DNA of 64,000 nt from Zhengitettix transpicula (taxonomy: Eukaryota; Arthropoda; Insecta; Orthoptera; Tetrigidae): positions 61,624,509-61,688,508 of the forward strand of contig CM073594.1 in assembly GCA_037074705.1 (NCBI GenBank), read 5' to 3'. Under the pieces are notes generated by a model. The model worked only from the letters and a program-made list of their open reading frames with translations, did no database searches and was not told where the DNA came from. Made by a program: the position numbers and the translations under genes. Shown one piece after another: positions 38,201 through 47,894 of this stretch. How positions within the stretch are numbered: position 1 is the first letter of the stretch; the number at the start of each line of letters is the position of its first letter.

Positions 38201-39569
38201 CAGAGTTCGATTCATGGCTTTGGCATTGATATGATTGTCTTTACCACGGTCAACAAAGCTGGGGTTAATACTGAAAGGGGGGGAACCGAAACTCTGACCA
38301 CGTGACACTCAAAAAAATATTCCTTGTAAGACGATCAACCTGGCACTCCTCTCGGGAGGTCAAAGCTCTCAGAGAAGACTGTCGAGGGAATGAGTAAGAA
38401 AGAAACAAATATCATGGAGGGTTGACGGATTATCTTTATCTGTGAACCAATAGAAAATTTACCAGCAGTTGGTCAGAGGAATACAATTTAATTCAACAAT
38501 TTTCCGCTGCTAACTTCTCTGTTCTCCCGGCCATGTTTTACAGCCATTTACGTAGTTGAGATGTAACAGTTGTCCACATAATTGATTATCTTAAGATGGG
38601 AATAATTCCCTACTTGAATGGAAAATGGTCGATGTGAGAGGACCAACAGTCTCAATGAAGTTGTCGATGAGTCTGAGCGGAGACTAAGACTCTGGAAAAT
38701 TTGTAGAGTTAAAGTAGGTTTCGGGAAACTGAGAGTGAAATTTTTTAAATATAATCTTGGGTTTTTCTATCTGCCGAGATTTTTCAGTATATTTCTGTTG
38801 GTTTACTGAATAAAGAGAAAGGCAAATGGAAGGTTAAGACGAGTGTTGGTGGATGATTTAAAGAGCGAGGGCCCCTGGAAACAAATGGTAGGTAACTCCA
38901 CAGTCGTAGTACAGTGGGGATAGGGAGGCAAAGACCCCCATAACCATCTAGTGCCGTCTGCTGTTTACAAAGGGACACTCCAGGGGCGCCCCTGACCAGC
39001 CAGCGGAAGTGCGCCTGTTTGGACAACACTCGAGAGCGCACTCGACAACAGCTCAATGACCAAAATTAGTTTCAACAGAAATACTCTCGAGTGGGAAAGT
39101 GACCCGATACTGGGGGTAGAAAAAAAGGCGGAGGAACACTGGTTTGAAATTTGTGTATCCAGCTCGAATTTAATTCTTAACACTTAATAATGAATTTATT
39201 ATTATTATTGTTTGATTCCGTTTCATCCTCCCTGTTTATAAATCCAATAATTTATTATTTTATAAAAAGAAATAGAATGTTTATTTGATTTGTATTAAAT
39301 ATAAATATAGTGTATCATAGCCAATAGTCAGAATTTATTAACATTAAAATTTAAAAATATGTACAAAACGTTTCTTCCCTTTGCTTAGGACCTCATCATT
39401 CATATAATTGAACATTCAATTAAAATACTATTCGAATTTATATAAACAGTATAACAAATATTTTGACTTCCTCCATCAATTTTCAAGGCAATTTTACACT
39501 AATTATATTTATATTTTCTTCTTTCCTTCTAACAGTCTAATTTTCTGAATATTCCTTCTCCCAGCTATA

Positions 39570-39612
<43 letters not shown>

Positions 39613-42600
39613 TCATTTACATTCATTTGTCTTACATTGACGTCTTGGAACAAGCTCTGGGTGTGCAGTTCGTTTGCCACTGAAAAACTGTTTCTCCGTA
39701 ACGGATTTATTTAACAGATAATGCAACTTATGACCAATATGACAAAATATTTATTTATTAAATTAAAAAACGTTTCGGTAGTTTTTTCTTCCTTTTTCAG
39801 GTCTTTTATAATAAGCAATAAATGTTAAAAATCTATATGCCACGACCACTTTAGTGTGTTAAGAAATGTTCCGGAAGTGCTTCCAAAATTTAGGGAAATT
39901 TTAAAAATATTTTTTCATATAGCTTTTAACATTTTGTAATAAAAAAGGCTGAAGATGATACAAATACGCACCGAAACGTATTTTATAATTTATTAAATTT
40001 TTTCTGAATTATATATTTCATATAAACAGACGTAAAAATATAAAACATTTCCAACATGGATTTATTAAACCTTCCTTTTTTGCGTTGTGAGTATTGTTGA
40101 ATTTAACATAGCAATGGAAATATTTTTTATAATACAATAATATAACAATAACACGCAATCAAATTCTGTTTCAATAATTGGTTACATTCGCTTCGTTGAT
40201 GACCCTAAATCGTTGGATCTAATATGCAAGATGTGGATATTTGCAATCTCCACGTAATTTTAGTGATAGAAACGTCGTGTTTGTTTTCATTATAATGTTT
40301 TAAATTTTTCGTAACAGGTTTCTATCTAACCTGAGGCTTTTGCATTATAACTTAATTTTTGATTTTTGTTTTACGAGTCCTTTGAACCAACACGTTCTCT
40401 TAATTGTCAAACGAATTGAAATAAAGGTTTAAATCAAGTTCGGAACGTAATTATATACTTTTTCATTTTTTGAAGTTCAATGTTGTAGTTCTTAACCAGT
40501 TAATATGAGGTCGTAATAATAATTATGATTACGTACAGACGTTTAGTTTCACGTCATTGACCAATATTAAAATAAATGCAATAAAAGGTCGACTTAAATA
40601 GTTGGATCCGTCCAATTATCATTAAAACTGTAATTTTTTCTCTCTCAATTTAGTTCAGTGTTTTCTGACCGTATGTATATCCAGTTACTGAGACCTGTAC
40701 TCTGATCTATACTTCATGTTTTATTTTTAAAAACATACTTAGGAATTTATTTCCCAATTTATAAGACTTTCGCAAGAGTTCTGCAGACGGAAGTAATAAT
40801 AACAGGATATTTCAGAAACCACAGACCACAAGTGCTCAAATTTCCTTTTAATTTGTAGCCAGACGAGCGGCAGTTCTCCTTAAAGTAAACCTAATAGTTT
40901 GTGACCGATTATTCTATACATTTTTAATATACTTGAATACTTGTAAGGAATTAATAACTTTTTATTATTCAGTTTTATTTATAGTCAGCTATATTTAATG
41001 GCCATTAACGACTTATGCGGTAGTTAAATTTAAATTTCAGGGTGAAATAAGTTTCTTTTTAAATAATCTTACGATTTTTTTATATGGATTTTTCTTCCAG
41101 TGTCTATTTATGATGTAGAGGTAGGATCAAACTAGTGTGTCCTCTTCCTATTCGCGTTAGATTTATTTGATCCCTTCGATTAGCTTATTTATTAAACTGC
41201 AAAACGGTTAAAATTATACATATATATATTTCATATACGAATTTATTATTCATAAAATAAATAAATTAGCGAATAAACTCGGAATAATTTGAATATCATA
41301 ATTTTTTTAAAAAACAGCATAAAAATCAAGAAAAGGTGTACCACGTTTTGGGACCTCATCAGGTTAAAACAAAACACTCACTCATTAAGAATTTATTTGT
41401 TGTATGCAATCATTTTAATTCAGGTTTCCTTATCAATTTTTTACTAATAACGTACCTGATGAGGACCCCTAAGTTTGATCGCGACGATGTAATCCTTTTC
41501 TTGAATTTTAATTTCTCTATTTGAATTGTAATAAATTCCCAATTTTAATATTCTGACTTCGTTTTCAAATTAGTCAAAGAAAAAAATTATTACAATATTT
41601 AAAACATATTTGACAAACACAACGTTTCGTCCCTAGTTGGGACCCCTTCAGGTGAACAATTTAAATTAAATTTAGTTACAATTTATTATATAATAATTTA
41701 GATTAAGATACGTTTTTATATAAAAAATTATAACTGAATTTTACTGAAAATGTTCACCTGAAGTGTTTTTAATATAATAAATTATAACTGATTTTAATTG
41801 AAATTAGACAACTGAAGGGGTTCCTATTCAGAATGAAACGATGTGTTTGTCAAATGTTTCAAATTTTTTTAATAAATTTTCCTAATAGGCTTGTGTTTTT
41901 CACATTTGTGTTACATATGTATTTTTCTTATTAGTGTATTCTTCTCTTTTGAGTGCATATTCTTTGGCTTTCTCATTTGAGTATTTTACTGTTTGATTTA
42001 TCTTCAGTAATGGAATAAATGTAAATCATCCGAGTTTTCTGTTCCCCGATCCCGATTCATGACTCTGCTGTGTGTGTCAGGAGGTACGGGACCAAGTGCG
42101 CGGGCTGCGAGCAGGGAATCCCACCCACGCAAGTGGTTCGCAGGGCGCAGGAGCACGTGTACCATCTGCAGTGCTTCTCCTGCGTCATGTGCAGCCGACA
42201 GCTCAACACGGGCGACGAGTTCTACCTCATGGAGGACCGCAAGCTCGTCTGCAAGCCCGACTACGAGGCGGCCAAGACCAAAGGTAAATCCGACATCTTA
42301 TAGGCTAATATTGAAGGTATGGAAAATAGCTGCGATTTAAATTAAAACCGACGTAAACAATTTTTAAACAAATTTCAAGAACATTAATCAAATAATTATT
42401 TTGGCCAATTAATTAATTGGGTTGGACGACGTCATCACTTTAGTTTATGGTGCGCTGTCGCATACCAGAGGATGATGTGGTAATGTCAACATTATTGAAA
42501 GGAGGCCCAAAGCTTGAAATAATTATTGTCTTAGCTGAAATTGAGGGCAAGAAGAAACATTCCAAAATTTTCGGAGTTTTCGTGCAGAAAATTTTCTTTC

Positions 42601-45600
42601 CGAAATGAAACATTTATGTCTGTTTGAAAATTAATAATAAGAAAGATAGCCAAATACAGAAAAAATAAGTGATAATACCACACAACGTATCTGGGATCGT
42701 TGTTCCTTTGTTCAGGAGTTGAGAAGGGTCAACGATCCCAGAAACGTTTGGTATTTATATTATCACTTATTTTTTCTGTATTTGGCTAACTTTCATATTA
42801 TAAATTTTCTTTCCCTTTCTTAAAACGTTAATTTTTGTAAACAAATAAGTTCTAACGTTTGCACGCCTTCTATTCGTCCGTAAATTTTAAAATTCAAAAT
42901 CAGCCAAAGGTGGCGCTAGTATATTAAGGGGACTTGTACGTCAAGGCTTTCTGTGATATTGTGAAAATTGTCCCAATTTTACTATCGTTTATTTTTCATA
43001 CTGTTTAATTCAGAGTAATATTTTTAAATAAAACTTTAGTTTCAGTATTTCCTTACCTGTATTAACAAGTGTTCAAAATTTGAAGTTCATAACATAATAA
43101 CTTTTTATGCAACGTGCACCTCAACCTTGACCCATAAAACGTGTTTTTTCTGTATTTCTCCGTCTTTAACGGTGACCCAGCTTAAAAGATATTCTGTGGG
43201 GACTGACGGTTTCCCTCGATGGCCGGCCTACTCCGAAAATTGATATATGTTTGTATTTACACTTGAACTGGACGCTGTAGTGAAATTTCCATGTGAGAGA
43301 TTTTCTTAATGAGATGCATCGACGGTGAATCAAGCTCATTTGTAAAATATAATAATTAAAAAAACCTTTTGTAATAGAAAAAAGGGGTATTTTTCAGTCA
43401 CAATTATTTATATATTATACATTATATTTTAATCTGTTATTGTGGCTATTATTACAATACGTAAACTAAAAGCGTAGAATCATAATTAAAATTCCCTCGA
43501 GTAATTTTATGATTATATTCATATTAGTTTCCTCTTTAAAATGCCACGGTACATCGAAATAATTAACAAATAAATCATTCGTATCCCAAACTTGGCCTTT
43601 ACGTTCATCTACGTAATTCGGATGAATCGTTTTAGCAACGCTGCACGTGGTGAGGTATATTGTTATTTTACAGACGGCGGGTGTCTAGACGGAGACCAAC
43701 CCAACAAACGGCCGAGGACGACGATCACGGCGAAGCAGCTGGAGACTCTCAAGCTGGCCTACAACAATAGTCCGAAACCTGCCAGGCACGTCAGGGAACA
43801 ACTCAGTCAGGACACGGGGCTGGACATGCGCGTCGTCCAGGTCTGGTTCCAGAACAGGTAACATTGACCTCCCATCTCAGTAACAAATTCCTCAACAGGA
43901 ACTGAAGATATACATGCCTCAGACAAATCGTAGATTCGTGTACGAATTTATTGGACAATGACTAGGCTGCTAAATCGATAAAATAAGAAAAAAAAACCTG
44001 AACGACAATCATAAAGCAGAAATTTGGAAATAAACCTAGTAATTGGCGCGAGTATTTAGTGTCATATATTCCTGTGCTTCACTAATACGTTTCATAGTAA
44101 AATAAAATAACGTAAATATATTACTCAGGTTGAGTAAAAATACCTGAAAAAATTGTACTCTATTCTGTGCATGTATATATAAATTCTAATTAAAAACTTA
44201 AACTATATCCGACTTATATTAAATTTAACTAGTGGAATCTGCCCAACAGTCAGAAAAAAATATTACTACACATTAAAAATTTCACGTATTAATAAATTGT
44301 AACGTTTTTTCCCTTTTAATTCGGGAACTTTCATAAATATTAATAAAGAAATAATTAAAATATTTAGTAAATTTTAATATAGTAATTAGGCACACTCCTT
44401 CAGATTACATGTCTAATTTTTTCCATTTGTATTGTTTAAATTTACCTTTAATAAGTATATCGTTTCATTTTAAATATTATATAGTTCTACATTTTAAAAT
44501 TATATGGGTTACTATAATACTTAACAGCTAAATCATTATAAAAAATACGACGGTTACGGTTTATTGATACATTTATAAAAAATATAATCGGATAAATTAA
44601 TTTCTCTTCATATTTCTGTGGCACTAAATCGTTTATTCATACAAAAAACTTTTCAACTTGTGTAAGTCTGTCAGTTCTTTTATTAGATACTCCGTGCAAC
44701 ACAGGACAGCAATAATTGAAAAGTGGAAGTATATTATAATTATAAATTATAGTTATCTATTTTTAGTTAAAAATGTTCCTACTCTATATAAAATCCCTAA
44801 CCTTCTATATCATTCTATATGAATTCTATATGAAAATCTATTTTCAAATTTTGATCCACTACAACTCCTTAAATATTTAAAATTACTAATTCTATCTTAT
44901 TATTGCCTTTAATTAGTTAATTGCGGTCATTTATTCTATTATAGCTTACTTTCGTACAAATGCACATAAATTTAGTTTTTAACACATGTAAGTGAGTGGT
45001 TCTATTCTTTTACATGAAATTTCGGTTGGTTTATTAACATGTTAAAATTTTCTGATATTCCTCTAAAATCGACAAATTTAACAGTCATAAATCGCTGCTC
45101 AATCGCATTCCTATATAAAGTCCTGGATATGATTTGTGGCCCGGATGATTGTTGAGAAAAACGAGTTAACAACTTAATTCCTGTGCGATTTAGCAGACAG
45201 AAGGAGTGTATCAGTTGGAAGGGTTACCTAATTTGAAATGTAATCGAGACGGAGAAGAGCGTTTCGCACTTGTTGCCGAGGGGAAACAACAAACAGACTG
45301 ACGCTGGTCGTCGCGACGCCTGTCCGGCTTCGGAAGCCCCCTCGAAGCCGCCGTCGGGATGCTGCAGCTGCCGGATTTTCCTCTTCATTGATTCCGCTTC
45401 GCTTCGCAGAAAAGATGCGCGATGCGAAGGGAGGAAAATATGGCTTCTTTTGACGGCCGCCGAAGAGCACAAAAGTCTGCGCACGCGTCCTGATTGGGAC
45501 GGCTCTCAATACGTCACAATCCCCCACCCACGCAGCTTCCCGGAGATACCCTCGGGACTTTTTCAAAAATCCAGAACTCCGAAAGAAAAAGGGACTGCCT

Positions 45601-47894
45601 GTTACTAAGGAGGTAGAGGCGGAGGACGCTGGTGGATGATCAGCAAATTGAACCGAGACCGCCCCCCACAAAAACGAAAAGAGACAAGAAGAGAGGGATT
45701 CTGTGGAAGGGGAAATAAAAGAGATCCCGAAGACAAATGACAAGGAAAAATCTATGGGGTTCTGGAAGCAAAAGGGATGAGAGAGCGCGCGCGCTGAGTC
45801 CCGCCTCGGCTTTTAAGGAAGGTCCGTATGAAATTCATCGACCTCGTCTCGTCTCTTGTCGTTTGTTTGTCGCCTTTGTTTGCGGAGCGTCGTCCCCGTT
45901 TCGTCTGATTGAGTCGTCTGCCTGCGTGTGTGTGTGTGCAAAACCGTCGACATCGTCAACAAACTTTACCTCATTTCCCATCGTTTCAGGGGACGGTCCA
46001 ACGTTGCATTAACAAGGCTTTTCATTTGTCTAGTAAGACCACCTATAATGGTTTTCAAATCGGAGCCGATCTGGCTGTCAGCGAATGAGAGCAGAGAATT
46101 AGACAAACGTTGCCACATCGTCAATAATGAATTACAACACACCCTAACTACAGCTCCGAGGACAATAATGAGACAACGTCGCATGAATTTGATTGGACGG
46201 CACCAGGAAGAGCTTCAAGGTCAAATTGGCTCTGATTTGAAAATAACTACAGTTCTATTTTGTGTCGAATTTTTCATATCCACTCTCCTTATCAGAGTCA
46301 GCCTCTATAATTTCACCGCCCCAGATGACTGCTTGATATGATCCCTCATCTAGTCCCATGCATAACCTACATCTTCACATACAAGCAGCGCTTTCAGAAC
46401 GTACAGCAATCCATCTCTTTCCTCCGACGTAGAACTTGTAATTTATTCCACTGTGTGTTATAAATATAAAAATGTGTCGTTAAATATGTCTTACTATTAA
46501 AAACCCGTGATAAATCAAAATAAAATATTATTTAAGGATCTTATGTTTAATGTTTGATAAGGAGGTAATTAATTATTCTTCGGTACTGGTTTAATGTTTT
46601 CTTTGCGTGTGGCCTTGTCTATTTTTGCGAAAAAAAATGGCAAAAGTTTGTATTTCACTCCTTTCTCTGATAATAACTTTTCTTCTTAACCCATATATCT
46701 AATTTTCCTCCTCTTTATTCTTCTCAAAATTGGCCAATAGAACATCAGAGAAATTTATCTAAATATTTCACAAACAATTGTCATTATTTGGGCGTTTCCT
46801 GGTTTGCCTTATTATTTTCAGATATTTCGTTTAGAAAGCTTCAACGTCTTCTCAATCCTCCTCCTCACCATTCAGATTCAGATTCGATTTTTTCCCTAAA
46901 GAGCCCTAAGTCAATTTGGGGAAAATCTTCTCGTGTTTTCCCTTAGAACCGGGTCCAATTCCAAATGCTCTAGAAGTTTTTTTAATAGAAATGTACAAGA
47001 GAAGTCTGAAGAGCAGTTTTAGTAGATGATTAGACTAAATAAAGACCCGTATTTGTTATGAATAGTACGGTGTATGGTGTTTCTAATGATATTTAAAAAA
47101 AGATTTAGAGCGATTGAGAAATTTTAATGGAAAATTTATATCTGATTATTTTATAATATTGAGAGATTATAACTGGAAAACCGGAGATAAATAAATAGTA
47201 CAGTATTTTGGTATGGTAAAGGGATTAGAGTCTCTAGTATCACAATATCTGAGCCCGAGTTCCCTCTGAAGGAAATTCTCGGTGCTAAGCTATATATTCT
47301 ACCACTGCGGCTTAGCAAAACCCCAGACCAGAAGGAAGTCCTAAATGTCTGGGGGATTCGCCAAGTCTTGAGTGCTTAATCCCTAGAGGACTATAGGAAT
47401 GGCCAACAACCTCCCGGAGATTACTTTGACTGAGGGAAAGATTCCACGAAGATTCCATCATGCGCTACGTTTACGAAAATAAATATCGATGTCAAAACTC
47501 TGCTACACGTGGAATTTTAATATTTTCCAATAACAGCATTTAAAGTTCTGAATTACGTTTTTTCCTCGGACAAAAACTGAAGACTCTGTAAAGTGTTCCC
47601 AAAATAAATGTACCTGTAATTTACGGTTTGATGTAGTTGTGTGTGTTTCTTTTATTGAAGATATTTCCTGTCCGTCTGAGGTTGTTCGGACCCCGTTGGA
47701 GACGGCGGTTGCACATTACAGCGTGTCTCCTTGTTTCAGAAGAGCTAAGGAGAAGCGACTGAAGAAGGACGCGGGTAGGACTCGCTGGAGTCAATACTTC
47801 CGCTCCATGAAAGGAGGATCTTCCCCCAGGCACGACAAACTGCACGACAAGGAGGACAAACTCGACCTGGAATCCAACTTCAGCCACACGCACG
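29146..47894 (+). CDS. Lim3: Lim3, LIM-homeodomain transcription factor (Lhx3/4 orthologue), five exons, 3' incomplete
   Basis: The exons 29146-29230, 35736-35910, 42081-42283, 43674-43857 and 47740-47894 join with compatible phases (1, 2, 1, 2, then 1 at the open end) and GT-AG borders. They give 267 residues plus one base of the next codon. Order: N-terminal tail 1-33, LIM1 34-84, LIM2 93-147, linker, homeodomain 165-224, basic and charged region to 267. The LIM zinc ligands are all present: C34, C37, H55, C58, C61, C64, C81, D84; then C93, C96, H115, C118, C121, C124, C144, D147. The homeodomain has the [15 protein letters not shown] helix 1 and [15 protein letters not shown] helix 3 (Gln50) typical of Lhx3/Lhx4/Lim3. 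In flies and vertebrates this nuclear factor acts with Islet-type partners and the LDB/Chip cofactor to specify motor neurons. The C-terminal exon was not found. The only doubt is the 5' end, because this family often has alternative first exons. Confidence 0.96.
30030..30300 (-). repeat. Dispersed repeat B, copy 1 (intron 1)
   Basis: The minus-strand blocks AATTTAAAGTG, GTGTTAATCCGTGATTATT and TTTTCAGGGTACAAG align in order with 55480-55690, which follows a LINE reverse-transcriptase remnant. This is therefore probably the 3' end of the same retrotransposon. Lies within intron 1. Confidence 0.5.
30304..30955. other. Intron 1 segment of mixed composition, nothing recognised
   Basis: Higher GC than flanks. 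A 118-codon + frame (30604-30960) and a 79-codon minus frame have no recognised domains and are not called as genes. Confidence 0.35.
30965..31105 (-). mobile_element. tRNA-derived SINE copy (degenerate)
   Basis: Reverse strand ends TTTTTTCATCCTGATCCTTT, the tail also seen at 21.6 and 32.4 kb, preceded by a decayed B box (GTTGGAGTCCC). CTGGAGTCGACTAGGG at the other end matches the 32.4-kb copy. Confidence 0.55.
32370..32490 (-). mobile_element. tRNA-derived SINE copy
   Basis: Reverse strand: CTGGAGTCGACACGGGTGGG, then AGGAGTTCGATTCCTGAGTG (perfect B box GTTCGATTC), then TTTTTCCATCCTGATACTTT tail. Same family as at 21.6 and 31.0 kb. Confidence 0.7.
32870..33480. other. GC-rich island in intron 1, candidate regulatory DNA
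   Basis: CTACGTCGTCGGGGGCAACG, GACGACGACCGTCC and a set of TAAT cores (TTAATTGTG, CACATTAATGACTC) in a block with CpGs. No coding content. Intronic position within Lim3 makes an enhancer plausible. Confidence 0.3.
33575..33905 (+). repeat. 5'-truncated third copy of the 590-bp repeat (intron 1)
   Basis: From TTCCTATTGGAATAGTCGGC onward it follows the 3' two-thirds of the 2.65-3.8 kb unit: lozenge of TGGTCGAGGCA, GTGGGACAAGTA, CTGATCCAGGTTTTTCTAAGG, GGGTAGGATCCTTAAAAT, and the terminal region with TATAGTCTGT. It is more diverged and lacks the palindromic 5' end. 5' truncation is typical of target-primed retroposition. It lies in Lim3 intron 1. Confidence 0.7.
33970..34010 (+). ncRNA. Hammerhead-like core with canonical CTGATGA
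   Basis: CTGATGA at 33975-33981 preceded by AC, then AGTCCAAAATTGTGGTC (stem II GUCC/GGUC), then GATAAGTCGT where GAAACGTCGT is expected. The 5' core is canonical; the 3' box is mutated. Confidence 0.35.
34290..34650. other. GC-richer block in intron 1, candidate regulatory DNA
   Basis: Includes TTATCGATCGCGTGTC, CTCTTTAGACGCGGCC and CAATAAATGGCACTCACC. No coding frame. Confidence 0.25.
35736..35910 (+). CDS. Lim3: Lim3 coding exon 2 (LIM domain 1)
   Basis: Acceptor TTTGCAG at 35729-35735, donor GTGAGT at 35911. The 175-bp exon enters in phase 1 and leaves in phase 2. It encodes residues 30-86 with the complete first LIM zinc-finger pair: C-x2-C at 34/37, W-H at 54-55, C58, C61, C64, then the terminal C81-x2-D84 in FCKEDFF. 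The [19 protein letters not shown] stretch is diagnostic of the Lhx3/Lhx4/Lim3 group. GC content is far above the flanking introns. The LIM domain is expected to bind LDB/Chip-type cofactors. Confidence 0.97.
37300..39170. other. Higher-GC intronic stretch of unknown nature
   Basis: Two blocks, 37300-38440 and 38620-39170. The frame at about 37820-37870 reads [12 protein letters not shown], which resembles the DTG active-site motif of retroelement aspartic proteases, but it is short and followed by stops, so a Gypsy-type remnant is only a weak possibility. The 144-codon minus frame 37331-37765 is unrecognised. Confidence 0.25.
39576..39605. repeat. (TA)n microsatellite
   Basis: AT dinucleotide run of about 14 units in intron 2. 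Confidence 0.95.
39735..40012. mobile_element. Palindromic hammerhead-signature element (intron 2)
   Basis: Left arm AAAATATTTATTTATTAAAT then AAACGTTTCGGTAG is mirrored by right arm CACCGAAACGTATTTTATAA then TTTATTAAATTTT. The + strand right arm has an intact core (see 39949). The minus left arm reads CTGAAAA...CCGAAACGTT. Confidence 0.6.
39949..39980 (+). ncRNA. Hammerhead-like core with intact catalytic boxes
   Basis: CTGAAGA at 39949-39955 and CGAAACGTA at 39972-39980: CUGANGA, GAAAC and GUA cleavage triplet all present, 17 nt between. The intervening sequence pairs poorly as stem II, so activity is doubtful. Confidence 0.4.
41585..41872. mobile_element. Palindromic hammerhead-signature element (intron 2)
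   Basis: Outer arms of about 65 bp: AAAAAATTATTACAATATTT ... TTTGACAAACACAACGTTTC on the left, and TGAAACGATGTGTTTGTCAA ... ATTTTTTT on the right. Inner ends are CCCCTTCAGGTG and CAACTGAAGGGG. The left arm on the minus strand has CTGAAGG, GGTCCCAACTAGGGAC (perfect 5-bp GUCCC/GGGAC stem) and GAAACGTTGT, one base (A9 to G) from a full core. Confidence 0.65.
42081..42283 (+). CDS. Lim3: Lim3 coding exon 3 (LIM domain 2)
   Basis: Acceptor GTGTCAG ends at 42080 and donor GTAAAT begins at 42284. The 203-bp exon enters in phase 2 (AA+G = Lys87) and leaves in phase 1. It encodes residues 88-154. LIM2 ligands are C93, C96, H115, C118, C121, C124, C144 and D147. The [12 protein letters not shown] and [17 protein letters not shown] segments match Lim3/Lhx3 closely. 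Overlapping open frames in the other two + frames are shadows of this GC-rich exon. Confidence 0.97.
42284..43673 (+). other. Lim3 intron 3 (1.4 kb)
   Basis: Bounded by GTAAAT and TTTTACAG. Its main content is the palindromic element at 42632-42803; the rest is AT-rich with no exon-like sequence. Confidence 0.85.
42632..42803. mobile_element. Near-perfect 172-bp palindromic element (intron 3)
   Basis: Arms of about 65-70 bp: TAATAAGAAAGATAGCCAAA, TACAGAAAAAATAAGTGATA, ACGTATCTGGGATCGTTG, and the complementary CAACGATCCCAGAAACGTTT, TATCACTTATTTTTTCTGTA, TTGGCTAACTTTCATATTA. The two arms differ at only a few positions, so it is a young or homogenised member of the AGCCAAATACAGACAAAAG family. 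As RNA the + intron would fold into a long hairpin. Confidence 0.85.
43674..43857 (+). CDS. Lim3: Lim3 coding exon 4 (most of the homeodomain)
   Basis: Acceptor TTTTACAG ends at 43673 and donor GTAACA starts at 43858. The 184-bp exon runs from phase 1 to phase 2 and encodes residues 156-215 plus the split codons on either side. It carries linker DGGCLDGDQ and homeodomain positions 1-51, ending at WFQN. The intron falls inside helix 3, in the codon for homeodomain residue 52. Open frame extends upstream of the acceptor through the intron, but that stretch has no Lim3 similarity and a clear acceptor marks the border. Confidence 0.97.
44640..45050 (-). pseudogene. Jockey-type non-LTR reverse-transcriptase remnant (intron 4)
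   Basis: Minus-strand reading with several frame changes gives [18 protein letters not shown], then [17 protein letters not shown], then [13 protein letters not shown] and a Leu-rich tail. This order matches the C-terminal thumb part of jockey-like reverse transcriptases (YLGV..., K..GILYR..., ...YYS...F.YC). Highly AT-biased with many stops, so an old dead copy. Confidence 0.5.
45180..46010. other. CpG-rich island in intron 4, candidate regulatory DNA
   Basis: About 800 bp of high-GC DNA with many CpGs (GAGAGCGCGCGCGCTGAG at 45780). Long open frames exist on both strands (171 codons minus 45228-45743; 112 and 91 codons plus), but they overlap one another, are Ser/Arg/Pro-biased and match no family I know. 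An intronic enhancer or alternative promoter is possible. Confidence 0.3.
46062..46275 (+). repeat. Dispersed repeat A, copy 2 (intron 4)
   Basis: Aligned to 18146-18375. Here it lies in an open frame (45928-46341) reading [20 protein letters not shown] and [20 protein letters not shown], which looks protein-like, but I do not recognise the family. It may be coding sequence of an unknown retroelement. Confidence 0.6.
47200..47470 (-). repeat. Possible SINE-like repeat (intron 4)
   Basis: The minus strand contains AAGCCGCAGTGGTAGAATAT, ATAGCTTAGCACCGAGAA and GGGAACTCGGGCTCAGAT, loosely like tRNA arms with a degenerate B box. No second copy was found in this window, so the call is weak. Confidence 0.3.
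47740..47894 (+). CDS. Lim3: Lim3 coding exon 5 (end of homeodomain and LIM3-type C-terminal segment)
   Basis: Acceptor TTGTTTCAG ends at 47739 and donor GTGAGT begins at 47895. Phase 2 to phase 1, 155 bp, residues 217-267. It starts [20 protein letters not shown], completing helix 3 and the basic extension, followed by FRSMKGG, a signature shared by Lhx3, Lhx4 and Lim3. A charged stretch ([14 protein letters not shown]) and NFSHTH follow. The open phase-1 end requires at least one more exon, beginning with two bases that complete a G-started codon. Confidence 0.96.

Larger units (their letters stand above)
35911..42080 (+). other. Lim3 intron 2 (6.2 kb), repeat-rich
   Basis: Bounded by GTGAGT and GTGTCAG. 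Contains unclassified higher-GC DNA at 37300-38440 and 38620-39170, a (TA)n run, and three or more hammerhead-signature elements at 39.36, 39.7-40.0 and 41.3-41.9 kb. No additional Lim3 exon was detected in it. Confidence 0.8.
43858..47739 (+). other. Lim3 intron 4 (3.9 kb), splits the homeodomain codon 52
   Basis: Bounded by GTAACA and TTGTTTCAG. Contains a reverse-transcriptase remnant on the minus strand, a CpG-rich island at 45.2-46.0 kb, dispersed repeat A, and a SINE-like stretch at 47200-47470. No further exon seen. Confidence 0.85.

Noticed and set aside
42059..42340. Two alternative + frames over Lim3 exon 3
   Set aside because: Shadow frames of the GC-rich LIM2 exon; only the frame with the zinc ligands is real.
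43592..43673. Upstream extension of the homeodomain exon frame
   Set aside because: The stretch has no Lim3 similarity and a good TTTTACAG acceptor at 43673 restores phase with exon 3.
45228..45743. 171-codon open frame on the minus strand in intron 4
   Set aside because: It overlaps open frames on the other strand within a CpG-rich island, is Ser/Phe/Arg-biased and matches no family; GC-rich DNA simply has fewer stops.
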